DNA of 64,000 nucleotides. It comes from Parapedobacter koreensis. GTDB taxonomy: Bacteria; Bacteroidota; Bacteroidia; Sphingobacteriales; Sphingobacteriaceae. Made by a program: the position numbers and the translations under genes. The notes beneath the pieces are model-generated. The model saw nothing but the letters and a program-made list of their open reading frames with translations, had not been told where the DNA came from and did no database searches. The DNA lies in assembly GCF_900109365.1 (NCBI RefSeq), contig NZ_FNZR01000001.1, positions 496,001 to 560,000 on the forward strand, read 5' to 3'. Of the stretch, positions 35,454-43,404 are shown in pieces. The number at the start of each line of letters is the position of its first letter. Position 1 is the stretch's first letter.

Positions 35454-36584
35454 TTAGTTAAACACATGCTCCGCCAGCCCAAAAGACAACGTCATTCCTG
35501 CTCCACCCAGGGCATTCAGGATGATTAGATTTTCTTCAGGACGGAGCAGCAAGTGATTGCTACCATTGGTCATCTTGGCATACACGCCATTCCAAGATTC
35601 CAGCAGTTGGTAATCTTTAAACTGCGTAAAATGAGATAGATAATTTAAAATCAATGTATTGATAACTTGCCTATCGAACGGATCCGGACAAAGGCCATAT
35701 TCATGTGAATCGCCAATAGTCAATTCACCATTACCCTGCTGCGATACCATCACATGTATGCCCCATTTTAAATATTCAGGCATTTCCCTTTCAGCCCATT
35801 CGCGGAAGACCGATATGGACGATGCTGCCTGGAATGAGCCGTAATGGAGTAAGGACAATCCGCCGCATAAGGATGGGCCTATTCGCCAATTGCCGGGTTG
35901 CGCCACCAGGCGCATCATTTGGAGTTTGCATTTGGTGACGGGCGATGCGGCATAAAGCTCGGGATACAAGGTCTCAAAATCGGCACCACTGCACACCACA
36001 ATCAAATCCGCACGCTGGATGTCACCAGCCGCTGTATATACGGCCGATTCCACAATGCGGCTAACGGCGGTATTCCACTTAAATACGACTCCCCGCTGTT
36101 CTTCCAAGTACGCCGCAATTTTAGCAATGGCTTCCCGCGGATCCACAATCAATTCCTCAGCGCTCCATAGCGCCCCTTTTAACCCGGTAAGATGGGCGGC
36201 AGTGGATTGCTGCGCTACCTGTTCGGGAGTCAGCATGGCACAATCCCGTTCATTGCCATATAGGGCAACGTAATCCTCCATTACCGCCAGCTCGGTTTCC
36301 CGGTAGGCCAAGTGCAAGGAGCCAACTTGCTCATGCCATATACCCGCTTTCGCGCCAATAGTCTTCCAGGTATCACGCGAACGGATGGCCCATTGGTAAG
36401 CATCACCAGCAGGCTGGCCTACCGGCCATACCATACCAAAATTGCGTACCGATGCTCCCACAGCCTTGGCATGCCGCTCATATACGGTCACCCGATAGCC
36501 TTTTTCAGACAATACCTTAGCCGTGGCCAATCCTACGATACCTGCTCCGATAACGGCAGCGTTCTTTTGTGTTCCAATGTTCAT
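35454..36584 (-). CDS. FAD-dependent amine oxidoreductase, HpnW type (TIGR03364), predicted aminophosphonate oxidase
   Basis: 376 residues of the D-amino-acid/glycine oxidase fold. The dinucleotide motif VIGAGIVGLATAKVL is at ~10, then YERHAKAVGASVRNFGMVWP, whose SxRNFG block is typical of the TIGR03364 clade, and a C-terminal NALGGAGMTLSFGLAE. That clade is known for synteny with phosphonatase-like HAD hydrolases and is proposed to oxidatively deaminate an aminophosphonate (AEP derivative, possibly N-methylated or 1-hydroxylated). The partner HAD gene is two genes upstream here. It overlaps the transporter gene by 4 nt (ATGA). Cytoplasmic, no signal peptide. A simple sarcosine/glycine oxidase role is the alternative. 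Confidence 0.85.
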   Translation of the reverse strand: MNIGTQKNAAVIGAGIVGLATAKVLSEKGYRVTVYERHAKAVGASVRNFGMVWPVGQPAGDAYQWAIRSRDTWKTIGAKAGIWHEQVGSLHLAYRETELAVMEDYVALYGNERDCAMLTPEQVAQQSTAAHLTGLKGALWSAEELIVDPREAIAKIAAYLEEQRGVVFKWNTAVSRIVESAVYTAAGDIQRADLIVVCSGADFETLYPELYAASPVTKCKLQMMRLVAQPGNWRIGPSLCGGLSLLHYGSFQAASSISVFREWAEREMPEYLKWGIHVMVSQQGNGELTIGDSHEYGLCPDPFDRQVINTLILNYLSHFTQFKDYQLLESWNGVYAKMTNGSNHLLLRPEENLIILNALGGAGMTLSFGLAEHVFN

Positions 36585-37906
36585 ATCCCTGAATACCTAA
36601 TTGTTCCTTCCAATGATGCTTGCTCTTGGTTGCCCTGCTGACGGGCTCGCTTCTGCCTGAAATACAACAGCGATAGACTTACGCAAACTCCCCCCAATAT
36701 TGCCGCTATCATCACCGCTTGCTGGAAAAAGGCCCCCCAGCTCAAATGTACAAAACCCCATTCACGAACCACCAATACAGCCACGCTGCCCAAGTAACCA
36801 ATGGCATCAGCCACGTACATCACAAAACCGATGTTACCGCGATGCTGGAAACTTGCCAATAGCCGTTCAAAAAAGATGGCGTTGTAAGGGATATAGACCA
36901 TGTATAACCCCAATCCAGCGACACTCATCCACGCGATACTCCCCAGTTGTCCGTGTTGAAACAACCAGGTCGATATTCCAGCAAGCACACAGCCCAGGAT
37001 GATCATCAAATGAATCAACGTGAAGGCCTTGAGGTTATCCTTCACAAAGATAAGCAATCCCATCATGACGAGCACGGCCAATGCAATGGCCGAGTCCGTC
37101 TGGGCATAGATAGTTGCACCTGTTACACCGATATCCGACCAGATTTCCACTTCAAAATTATCCCGCACATCGCGGATGATGGTAAATAACAAATAGGTAA
37201 ATATGGTGAGCAACAAGCCCGGCAAATAACGTTTGAGGAAAGCCCGCCGTTCGTGGGATCCCATCGGTTCTCTTACTGTCCGCAAGGCCTTATCCCGCGT
37301 GTCCGGTGGCGGAACAGCTTCCAGCAACGCCGTGCAGCAGACCAACGGGATCACAAATAACAATCCGGTATAGAAGGGCATCCAATACTCGCTGACCTCA
37401 ATACGGTCCATCAAGGTGCGCGCCACCGTCTTGACGAAGCCCGAAGCAAACACAAGGCTTACACTCATCACCGCACCCAAAAATTCCGTGGTGCGCCGCC
37501 CTTCGAGATACGAAAATACCAATCCCCAAATTACACCTAAAGGCAACCCATTGATAAACAAGCACACGATGTTATAAGGAGCCGGAATCAGTGCAAACCC
37601 CAACAAGGCCAGCCACGCAAGGCCTATCAGTGACAGAATTTTGTACCCCCGCTTTTGGTAGCCCAGCTCGGCGATGAACCTGATCCCGTAAAATTTGCTG
37701 AGCATGTAGCCGAATACCTGTGCAATGACCAGCCACACTTTGTAGTCTATCCCCCAAACAGGCATTTCCTCAAATGTGCCCGCTGTAAATGCCTTACGGA
37801 AGGCATACATGCTGGTATAACATCCGAAAGCGGCCAGCGCAGTAATAAGGGTCATGTATAGAAACGGCATCTGAGCCAATTGCCGCCGAAGGGTAAGAAG
37901 TTGCAT
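36581..37906 (-). CDS. MFS-like inner membrane transporter (DUF5690 type)
   Basis: 441 residues with about twelve hydrophobic segments. Conserved blocks include LAAFGCYTSMYAFRKAFTAG, YMLSKFYGIRFI, FINGLPLGVIWGLVFSYLEG and NIGFVMYVADAIGYLGS. This matches the Bacteroidetes DUF5690 group, distantly related to major facilitator sugar-phosphate antiporters. The ATG at 37906 is chosen because it lies 4 nt after the HAD stop; a frame continuing to 37942 would overlap it. Between a phosphonatase-like hydrolase and an aminophosphonate oxidase, it probably carries the phosphonate or phospho-headgroup across the inner membrane (inference). Confidence 0.82.
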   Translation of the reverse strand: MQLLTLRRQLAQMPFLYMTLITALAAFGCYTSMYAFRKAFTAGTFEEMPVWGIDYKVWLVIAQVFGYMLSKFYGIRFIAELGYQKRGYKILSLIGLAWLALLGFALIPAPYNIVCLFINGLPLGVIWGLVFSYLEGRRTTEFLGAVMSVSLVFASGFVKTVARTLMDRIEVSEYWMPFYTGLLFVIPLVCCTALLEAVPPPDTRDKALRTVREPMGSHERRAFLKRYLPGLLLTIFTYLLFTIIRDVRDNFEVEIWSDIGVTGATIYAQTDSAIALAVLVMMGLLIFVKDNLKAFTLIHLMIILGCVLAGISTWLFQHGQLGSIAWMSVAGLGLYMVYIPYNAIFFERLLASFQHRGNIGFVMYVADAIGYLGSVAVLVVREWGFVHLSWGAFFQQAVMIAAILGGVCVSLSLLYFRQKRARQQGNQEQASLEGTIRYSGI

Positions 37907-37910
37907 GATC

Positions 37911-38600
37911 TTATTGCTTTTCGATGATATCCACCACTTCACGAATATCGTCTACGATATGGGTGGGATGGTGTTTTTGCAGTTCTTCGCGCGCATATGC
38001 ACCAGTAGTGATGCCAATTATGTATTTGCAACCCGCGTTTCTCCCTTCATTGATATCAACTTCTGTATCACCTACTTTAGCTACCTTCAACGGATCGGTT
38101 ACCCCAGCTTTTGCCATCAATTGGCGGATCATATCGGGATAGGGTCTTCCCCGTGGTACCTCATCCGATGCGATTACATAATCGACAAGTTCGCTTTCGT
38201 ACCATCCGAGTTTTTCGACAATGACGTCCGCAATATTGCGCGAAAAACCGGTATTGATAGCTATTTTCACCCCCTTTTGGTGGAGTACCGTAAAGGTTTC
38301 TTCTACATGAGGCAGTGCCTCGATTTCATCCGACGTTTCATAATACCGGATCATCCGACCTACGAAAGACCGATGGATGGCCGAGATATGTGCATCATCA
38401 ATTGTAGCGCCACCATTTTGGTGAGTTTTCAGAATTTCCTTAATGGCTTCATGTTTTTCATAACCCATGTAGGGGTTTATTTGTTCCAAGGGAACGTGGT
38501 ACCCGAATTTCTCCAACGTAGCCCGAAAAGCCTCACCCACTTTGTTGTCGTCTTTTACGGTCGTACCCGCTATATCAAAAACGATTAATGCGATATCCAT
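37911..38600 (-). CDS. Phosphonatase-like HAD hydrolase (TIGR03351, PhnX-like)
   Basis: 229 residues. The HAD motif 1 is DIAGTT (Asp9 nucleophile with Ala11 where most HADs have Asp), diagnostic of phosphonoacetaldehyde hydrolases. Lys49 in MGYEKHEAI of the cap domain aligns with the Schiff-base Lys53 of Bacillus cereus PhnX. The usual motif-3 Lys is replaced by Arg (RGRPYPDMI), and KVGDTEVDINEGRNAG supplies the acidic pair. These features were noted for the PhnX-like clade and imply C-P bond cleavage of a 2-oxo-ethylphosphonate to an aldehyde and phosphate. No PhnW transaminase is nearby; the FAD oxidase and two class-III PLP enzymes could supply the substrate. Cytoplasmic. Confidence 0.88.
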   Translation of the reverse strand: MDIALIVFDIAGTTVKDDNKVGEAFRATLEKFGYHVPLEQINPYMGYEKHEAIKEILKTHQNGGATIDDAHISAIHRSFVGRMIRYYETSDEIEALPHVEETFTVLHQKGVKIAINTGFSRNIADVIVEKLGWYESELVDYVIASDEVPRGRPYPDMIRQLMAKAGVTDPLKVAKVGDTEVDINEGRNAGCKYIIGITTGAYAREELQKHHPTHIVDDIREVVDIIEKQ

Positions 38601-38623
38601 TTAGCTGTTATTTATTTACGTAT

Positions 38624-39997
38624 TTATTGTTTATCCGCCACCGAAAATACTTCAGCCAGTACGCTCACCACCTCATCACATTGGGATTGGCTGATGGTCA
38701 ATGCCGGACGGATGGTGATGACGTTTCCTTCAATGATCTTGAATGCCACCCCGCGCTTGAGGCTTTCATACATCGCCCATTCGGCATAATCCATGGCACG
38801 TTCCTTCGTTGCCGGGTTGCTCACGAGGTCGATGCCGATGTGCAAGCCTTTTCCGGCTACATGGCCTATCACGGGAAACCGTGCTTTCAATATCTTCAAT
38901 TGTTCCATCAAGTATACGCCCATATTCGCTGCGTGCCGTACCAATCCTTCCTGTTCGATAAACTGGATGGCCGCCAGTCCGGCGGCTGCACAAAGCGGAT
39001 TTTTCTCATGGGTGTAATGGCCAATGGAGCGGTGTTGCACTACATTAAATTGTTCTTTGGCAACAATGCCTGCAAAAGGAAGCAAGCCGCCACCGAGGGA
39101 CTTTCCGAGTACCAGTATATCAGGCGTCACATAATGCTCGCAGGCAAACCATTTGCCCGTCCGTCCCAAACCTTCGATGATTTCGTCAAAAATCAACACA
39201 ATACCGTGTTGGTCACAGATAGCCCTCACCCGTTCCCAATAATGGCGTGAAGGCACAACCGGCGTGGCCGATATCGGCTCGGCGACCAAGGCTGCAATGT
39301 CCGGGTTGCGTTGGATGATCACCTCCAGTTGGCGGATATATTGCTCATCAATGGCCTCTTCATCCTGCAATCCCCATGGATTGCGGTAATAATTGGGAAA
39401 TTCAACATGGAAGGCTCCCGGAACCATCGGCCCGTTTCCGGAAGCGAAATGTTCCTCCCCGCCAACGCTGGATGCCTGAAAACCATTACCATGGTAGGAA
39501 TCCCAGTAAGAGATGGTCTTCCAACGTCCGGTCACTTGTTTGGCCAGCATGATGGCCATTTCGATGGCTTCAGAGCCCCCGGGACAAAACAGGACGCGCG
39601 AAAGACCTCCGGGCGAGATGCCAATCAATTTTTTCGCCAATTGAATCGTTGGAATATTGGTATACCGCCTTGGCGTAAAAGCCAGCTTCTCCTGCAATTG
39701 ATGGATAACGGCATTGATGACATACGCATTTGAAAAACCTGCATTATGCACACCATTACCATGCAGGTCGAGGTAGCGCCTACCCTGTAAGTCGTAGAGG
39801 TATTCGCCTTCGGTTTTTGCCAATACATTCATGACCGGGGTAGAAAGCGCTTGGTGCAAGAAGACGTCTGCATCTTCCATAATCCACCGCAGGGTATCCT
39901 TACCCAACCCATTCACATAATTTTTTCGCCATTCGCCGGTATTGATGTCGCCCTGTTCCCGCGATGCCTCCGATTTGAAAGTCCCTTGTCCGCTCAT
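38624..39997 (-). CDS. Class-III PLP aminotransferase-fold enzyme, possible aminophosphonate lyase/transaminase
   Basis: 457 residues from the ATG overlapping the previous stop by one base (TGATG). Fold marks: CPGGSEAIEMAIMLAK (PLP phosphate loop), FDEIIEGLGRTGKWFACEH (Asp to pyridine N), and LVLGKSLGGGLLPFAG (Schiff-base Lys). The N-terminal GDINTGEWRKNYV and FTPRRYTNIPT blocks are shared with the paralogue at 46873. PbfA, the (R)-1-hydroxy-2-aminoethylphosphonate ammonia-lyase that produces phosphonoacetaldehyde, and the ethanolamine-phosphate phospho-lyase both belong to this fold. The adjacent phosphonatase-like gene (23 nt downstream) favours the first. I cannot assign the reaction from sequence alone. 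Confidence 0.85.
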   Translation of the reverse strand: MSGQGTFKSEASREQGDINTGEWRKNYVNGLGKDTLRWIMEDADVFLHQALSTPVMNVLAKTEGEYLYDLQGRRYLDLHGNGVHNAGFSNAYVINAVIHQLQEKLAFTPRRYTNIPTIQLAKKLIGISPGGLSRVLFCPGGSEAIEMAIMLAKQVTGRWKTISYWDSYHGNGFQASSVGGEEHFASGNGPMVPGAFHVEFPNYYRNPWGLQDEEAIDEQYIRQLEVIIQRNPDIAALVAEPISATPVVPSRHYWERVRAICDQHGIVLIFDEIIEGLGRTGKWFACEHYVTPDILVLGKSLGGGLLPFAGIVAKEQFNVVQHRSIGHYTHEKNPLCAAAGLAAIQFIEQEGLVRHAANMGVYLMEQLKILKARFPVIGHVAGKGLHIGIDLVSNPATKERAMDYAEWAMYESLKRGVAFKIIEGNVITIRPALTISQSQCDEVVSVLAEVFSVADKQ

Positions 39998-41895
39998 CAA
40001 TCCTCCGATTTATGCCTATCCAGGTAATCACGCAACCGCCCATCCACATCGTACATCTTAAAGTTCAGTTCATCGCCCATGATGTGTATGGTGCAATAAT
40101 GATGGCCCCGGTAGGTTTTTGCGTTATACCAGGCGCGCGTGGGCGTGAAATCTTCAAGGTTGCCCCCTGCTCCGCCGGCCTGAATATAGATGACGCCTTG
40201 CTTGTCGGCTTGGCCGCCCTTCAGCGGGAATGTCCGCTGATAGGTATGAAGGTGGCCATAAAATACCATGTCCACGCCATACTTTTCATATAGCGGCACA
40301 ATCTCTTGTATGTGAGTATCACCCAAGGCTGCCTTCTCTTTCCACGAGTTGCCGTAGTCATCCTCATCGGCCGAATATACCGCATGATGATGGGCAACAA
40401 ATTTCCACCGTGCGGTAGAAGCTTTCAGCTTTTCTTCCAGCCACTGGTATTGCTTGCCTCCGGGTGCAAATTCTTCGGGCTTGTTGCTATCCAGCATGAA
40501 AAAATCCGCATTGCCATAAGAAAAATGGTAATAGGCTTGGGTGTCGGGCAAGGCATGGTACCGAAGGTGCCAATACAGATCGCCCTCACCGTTGCCGGGT
40601 ACCGTGAAAAACGGAAGCCGTTCCACCAGTTGCCCCATCCCGGTGAAATACTCGTAATTCCATTCGTACTTATTGTCCTTATCGCCTCCATCGGTGATAT
40701 CACCCAGGTGGAGGCCGAAATCCGGACGTTCATCCCATACCAGCTGAGCAATCCGGTTGTTGATATGGGGCCGCCCTTCCGTATCGCCGATAATCGCAAA
40801 TGCATAGGGCGTATCGGCAGGCTTAGCCGTACCGAATGTGCAGATGCCCGATCGGATGGTATCTCCAGCGGCATCTATGGCTTCAATTTCATAAAAGTAC
40901 GGCGTCCCCGCTTTCAACTTGTCTAATTTCGCTTTGCGGATGTGGCTGCTTACCATGCCCTCATGCCGTTCGCCCGCTTGCGGTGCCAGTACGAGGCTAT
41001 CCATCAACGGCAGTGTCTCCCCATAGCGAACGACAGCCCGTGCCGGCCGATCAGTTTCCCACACCAGTTGTATGCTTTCCTGCGTGACATCATTCAAGTA
41101 AGGTCCGGCGTTGAAATGAAATTGATCAGGCAATAACTTGCCGTTTTCAACCATGTTTTGCAACAGGCTGAACCGAGCCGTTATTTCGTTTTGATTAAGT
41201 GCATGATCCAGTAGACGCACATTTTTCACCAAATCGCCCAGTTGCATGTACGGCTCCTGCTTCGTATAAGCTGCGATTTCCAAATCGTTGCCTCCACGTG
41301 GAGGAGAAGCCATGCCACTACGCTCTTCAACCAATTCCCCGTTGACAAAAAGACGAAGGTGTCGCCCATCGCAAGTACCTACCACATGCAACCAACGACC
41401 TTTCCATCCCCGTTTTTCAAGTGTGTAGCTGATGGTTGATGCCTCCCTTGCGGTGTCCGGCTTTTCCGGGCTAATTGAAAATACCAATTGATTGTGGTAA
41501 TAACCCATCAGCCACGATAATTCTGTAGACGATTGTTGTTGATGCATCAATACGGCTGCCCCTACAGGGTGGTTGACGTGGTTTATCATCCAAAGCTCCA
41601 CGGTAAACGCTTGTCCGGTTATATACCCAGCCGGCAGGATATTTGAAATCCTGTCGGTTGGGTGTACATCAAGAAAGCGGTATGGGAGCGTTTCCTGTAC
41701 AACGGCCGGTGAAAACATACGGGGATACTGCCATTGGTAATCTTTTGTATTTTTTGCCCGTTCGCCCAATGTGTAATCGGGCCAAAACCACCAATCCCCC
41801 ACTATGTGGTTAGGTTGCTGTGCATGGAGGTGGAAAAGGCAGGACATCATGATGATGAGCACAATGCCCTGCTTTTTTGAAATGGATTTTATCAT
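39997..41895 (-). CDS. Secreted metallophosphoesterase with LamG-like and FnIII-like domains
   Basis: 632 residues from the ATG at 41895; the open frame extends to a TTG at 41913 that only adds residues before a good signal peptide. Residues ~65-235 look like a concanavalin/LamG jelly roll (FTVELWMI, RWLHVVGTCDGRHLRLFVNGEL), ~255-355 an FnIII-like purple-acid-phosphatase N-domain, and ~360-590 the phosphatase core with IIGDTEG, HLGDITDGG, PGNGEGD, AHHHAVYS and YGHLHTYQR. The GNH[DE] motif reads GNGE: the His that normally assists catalysis is Gly. That may lower activity or mark a different chemistry. Lies between susD and a PLP enzyme gene in the operon. Confidence 0.87.
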   Translation of the reverse strand: MIKSISKKQGIVLIIMMSCLFHLHAQQPNHIVGDWWFWPDYTLGERAKNTKDYQWQYPRMFSPAVVQETLPYRFLDVHPTDRISNILPAGYITGQAFTVELWMINHVNHPVGAAVLMHQQQSSTELSWLMGYYHNQLVFSISPEKPDTAREASTISYTLEKRGWKGRWLHVVGTCDGRHLRLFVNGELVEERSGMASPPRGGNDLEIAAYTKQEPYMQLGDLVKNVRLLDHALNQNEITARFSLLQNMVENGKLLPDQFHFNAGPYLNDVTQESIQLVWETDRPARAVVRYGETLPLMDSLVLAPQAGERHEGMVSSHIRKAKLDKLKAGTPYFYEIEAIDAAGDTIRSGICTFGTAKPADTPYAFAIIGDTEGRPHINNRIAQLVWDERPDFGLHLGDITDGGDKDNKYEWNYEYFTGMGQLVERLPFFTVPGNGEGDLYWHLRYHALPDTQAYYHFSYGNADFFMLDSNKPEEFAPGGKQYQWLEEKLKASTARWKFVAHHHAVYSADEDDYGNSWKEKAALGDTHIQEIVPLYEKYGVDMVFYGHLHTYQRTFPLKGGQADKQGVIYIQAGGAGGNLEDFTPTRAWYNAKTYRGHHYCTIHIMGDELNFKMYDVDGRLRDYLDRHKSED

Positions 41896-41913
41896 ATCCG
41901 TACTGTTTGGCAA

Positions 41914-43377
41914 TTAATTATCCCACCAAACTTTGGTATTGATATCGTCAGCCCCTTGCCTGCTTACCGCTGCCTCCCGGTTGGCCCCATTGCGCGATTG
42001 CTCTGACAATGGATAAGCATACCGTACGGGTACGCGGTCGCTGTTTTGATTAGACGGCCCAGCAAGTACTTCGGGATAATCCGTCCTCCGCCAATCAAAC
42101 CAGGCCTCCAGTCCAGTGAAAAATAAGCCGATCCACTTTTGTGTGCCGATGAGTTCTAATGCCCTATCCGCTTGGAAAGCGACACCGCTGCGCGACAGGT
42201 AGTCTGCGGGCATGGGTGTATCGACATATTCAAAAGCTGCCGTGATGCCATCGCGGTAGTAGGCTGCTGCATCACCCGCAATCAGTCCTTTCTGCGCCGC
42301 TTCGGCCAGTATAAATTGTAGTTCAGGATAGGCCATGACATAACCCCTTGCTACCTCCCTTCCACGGGCCGTAATGGCATCCTCGAAATACAAACTTCCC
42401 AAGCGCGAAACATTCTGCACGCCACCGTTGTAGTTGAAGGCATCCACGTCGCTCAACCCATTGGGGATACCTACATATACGGGATTGGACGTACCGGCAC
42501 TTGCCGCCGTGTGCCGTGCAAATACCGCAATGCGTGGATCCTGAAATGCCAGCAGTTTATCGCCAAGGTTCTTACTCAACCGAAATTCGTCAAATGAACC
42601 TACACGCGTGGTGTGCAAGGGGAATTGGTTGGGTGCCTCGGCCAGGTATTCCAACGTGGCATTGTCAGCATTGCTTTCAAAAATCGGGTATTGCCCGGGA
42701 TTATCCACGATGCTGCGCATTGCCGTGGATACGTCTGTCCGATTCGAAATACGCATCAAATACCGTAGGCGCAGGGAATTGGCCAATTTCTTCCAGGCTT
42801 GCACATCGCCGCCGAAGAGAATATCTCCATTTATCGCCTCTTCCGTTGAGCCCAGCAATTCATTAGCAGTAGCCAAATCGGCCATTAGACCTTCATAAAT
42901 TTGTTCCTGAGGATCGTACACTGGCGTGAGGATAGCGTCTGACTTGCCCTTAATCGCTTCTGAATAAGGCACATCGCCATAGGCATCGGTCAGCAGCGAA
43001 AAAATCCAGGACTTCATCACCAATGACACACCTTTGTAGTTGTTGAAACCAGAGGCATCGCTCAAGGTATAAAGGTTGTTGACATCCCGCAATACACCGT
43101 ACAGGCTACTCCATAGACCAGACCGATCGCCCCAGATGTAGCGGTCTTCATTGACAAACTGGATTTTGGCCGTCTGTTGGATGACGATATTCCCGATGGA
43201 CCAGCCATCGTCCATCACGCGGTTTACCGAGCCCCGGATGACGGTAGGAAGGAGCAGATCCGGTGTGACGTTCAGTATCGCATAGGGATTTTCGTTGATC
43301 GTCTCGAAATTATTATCGCATGATGACACCGAAACAAGCAGTGCCATGATGCCGAACAATAGGATTTTACGTCTCAT
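41914..43377 (-). CDS. SusD-like lipoprotein (SusD_2 subfamily)
   Basis: 487 residues with a lipobox (SSC, Cys20) and ENPYAILNVTPDLLLP at the start of the mature protein. It shares GVSLVMKSWIFSLLTDAYGDVPYS, WKKLANSLRLRYLMRIS, FILAEAAQKG and EAWFDWRRTDYPE with the SusD at 18120, so these two belong to one subfamily. Both are embedded in operons rich in phosphoesterases. It caps the SusC encoded 27 nt upstream. A phosphorylated or phosphonylated ligand is inferred only from neighbours. Confidence 0.94.
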   Translation of the reverse strand: MRRKILLFGIMALLVSVSSCDNNFETINENPYAILNVTPDLLLPTVIRGSVNRVMDDGWSIGNIVIQQTAKIQFVNEDRYIWGDRSGLWSSLYGVLRDVNNLYTLSDASGFNNYKGVSLVMKSWIFSLLTDAYGDVPYSEAIKGKSDAILTPVYDPQEQIYEGLMADLATANELLGSTEEAINGDILFGGDVQAWKKLANSLRLRYLMRISNRTDVSTAMRSIVDNPGQYPIFESNADNATLEYLAEAPNQFPLHTTRVGSFDEFRLSKNLGDKLLAFQDPRIAVFARHTAASAGTSNPVYVGIPNGLSDVDAFNYNGGVQNVSRLGSLYFEDAITARGREVARGYVMAYPELQFILAEAAQKGLIAGDAAAYYRDGITAAFEYVDTPMPADYLSRSGVAFQADRALELIGTQKWIGLFFTGLEAWFDWRRTDYPEVLAGPSNQNSDRVPVRYAYPLSEQSRNGANREAAVSRQGADDINTKVWWDN

Positions 43378-43404
43378 GATCGTTGATTTTTAAGCCATTA
43401 GTAA

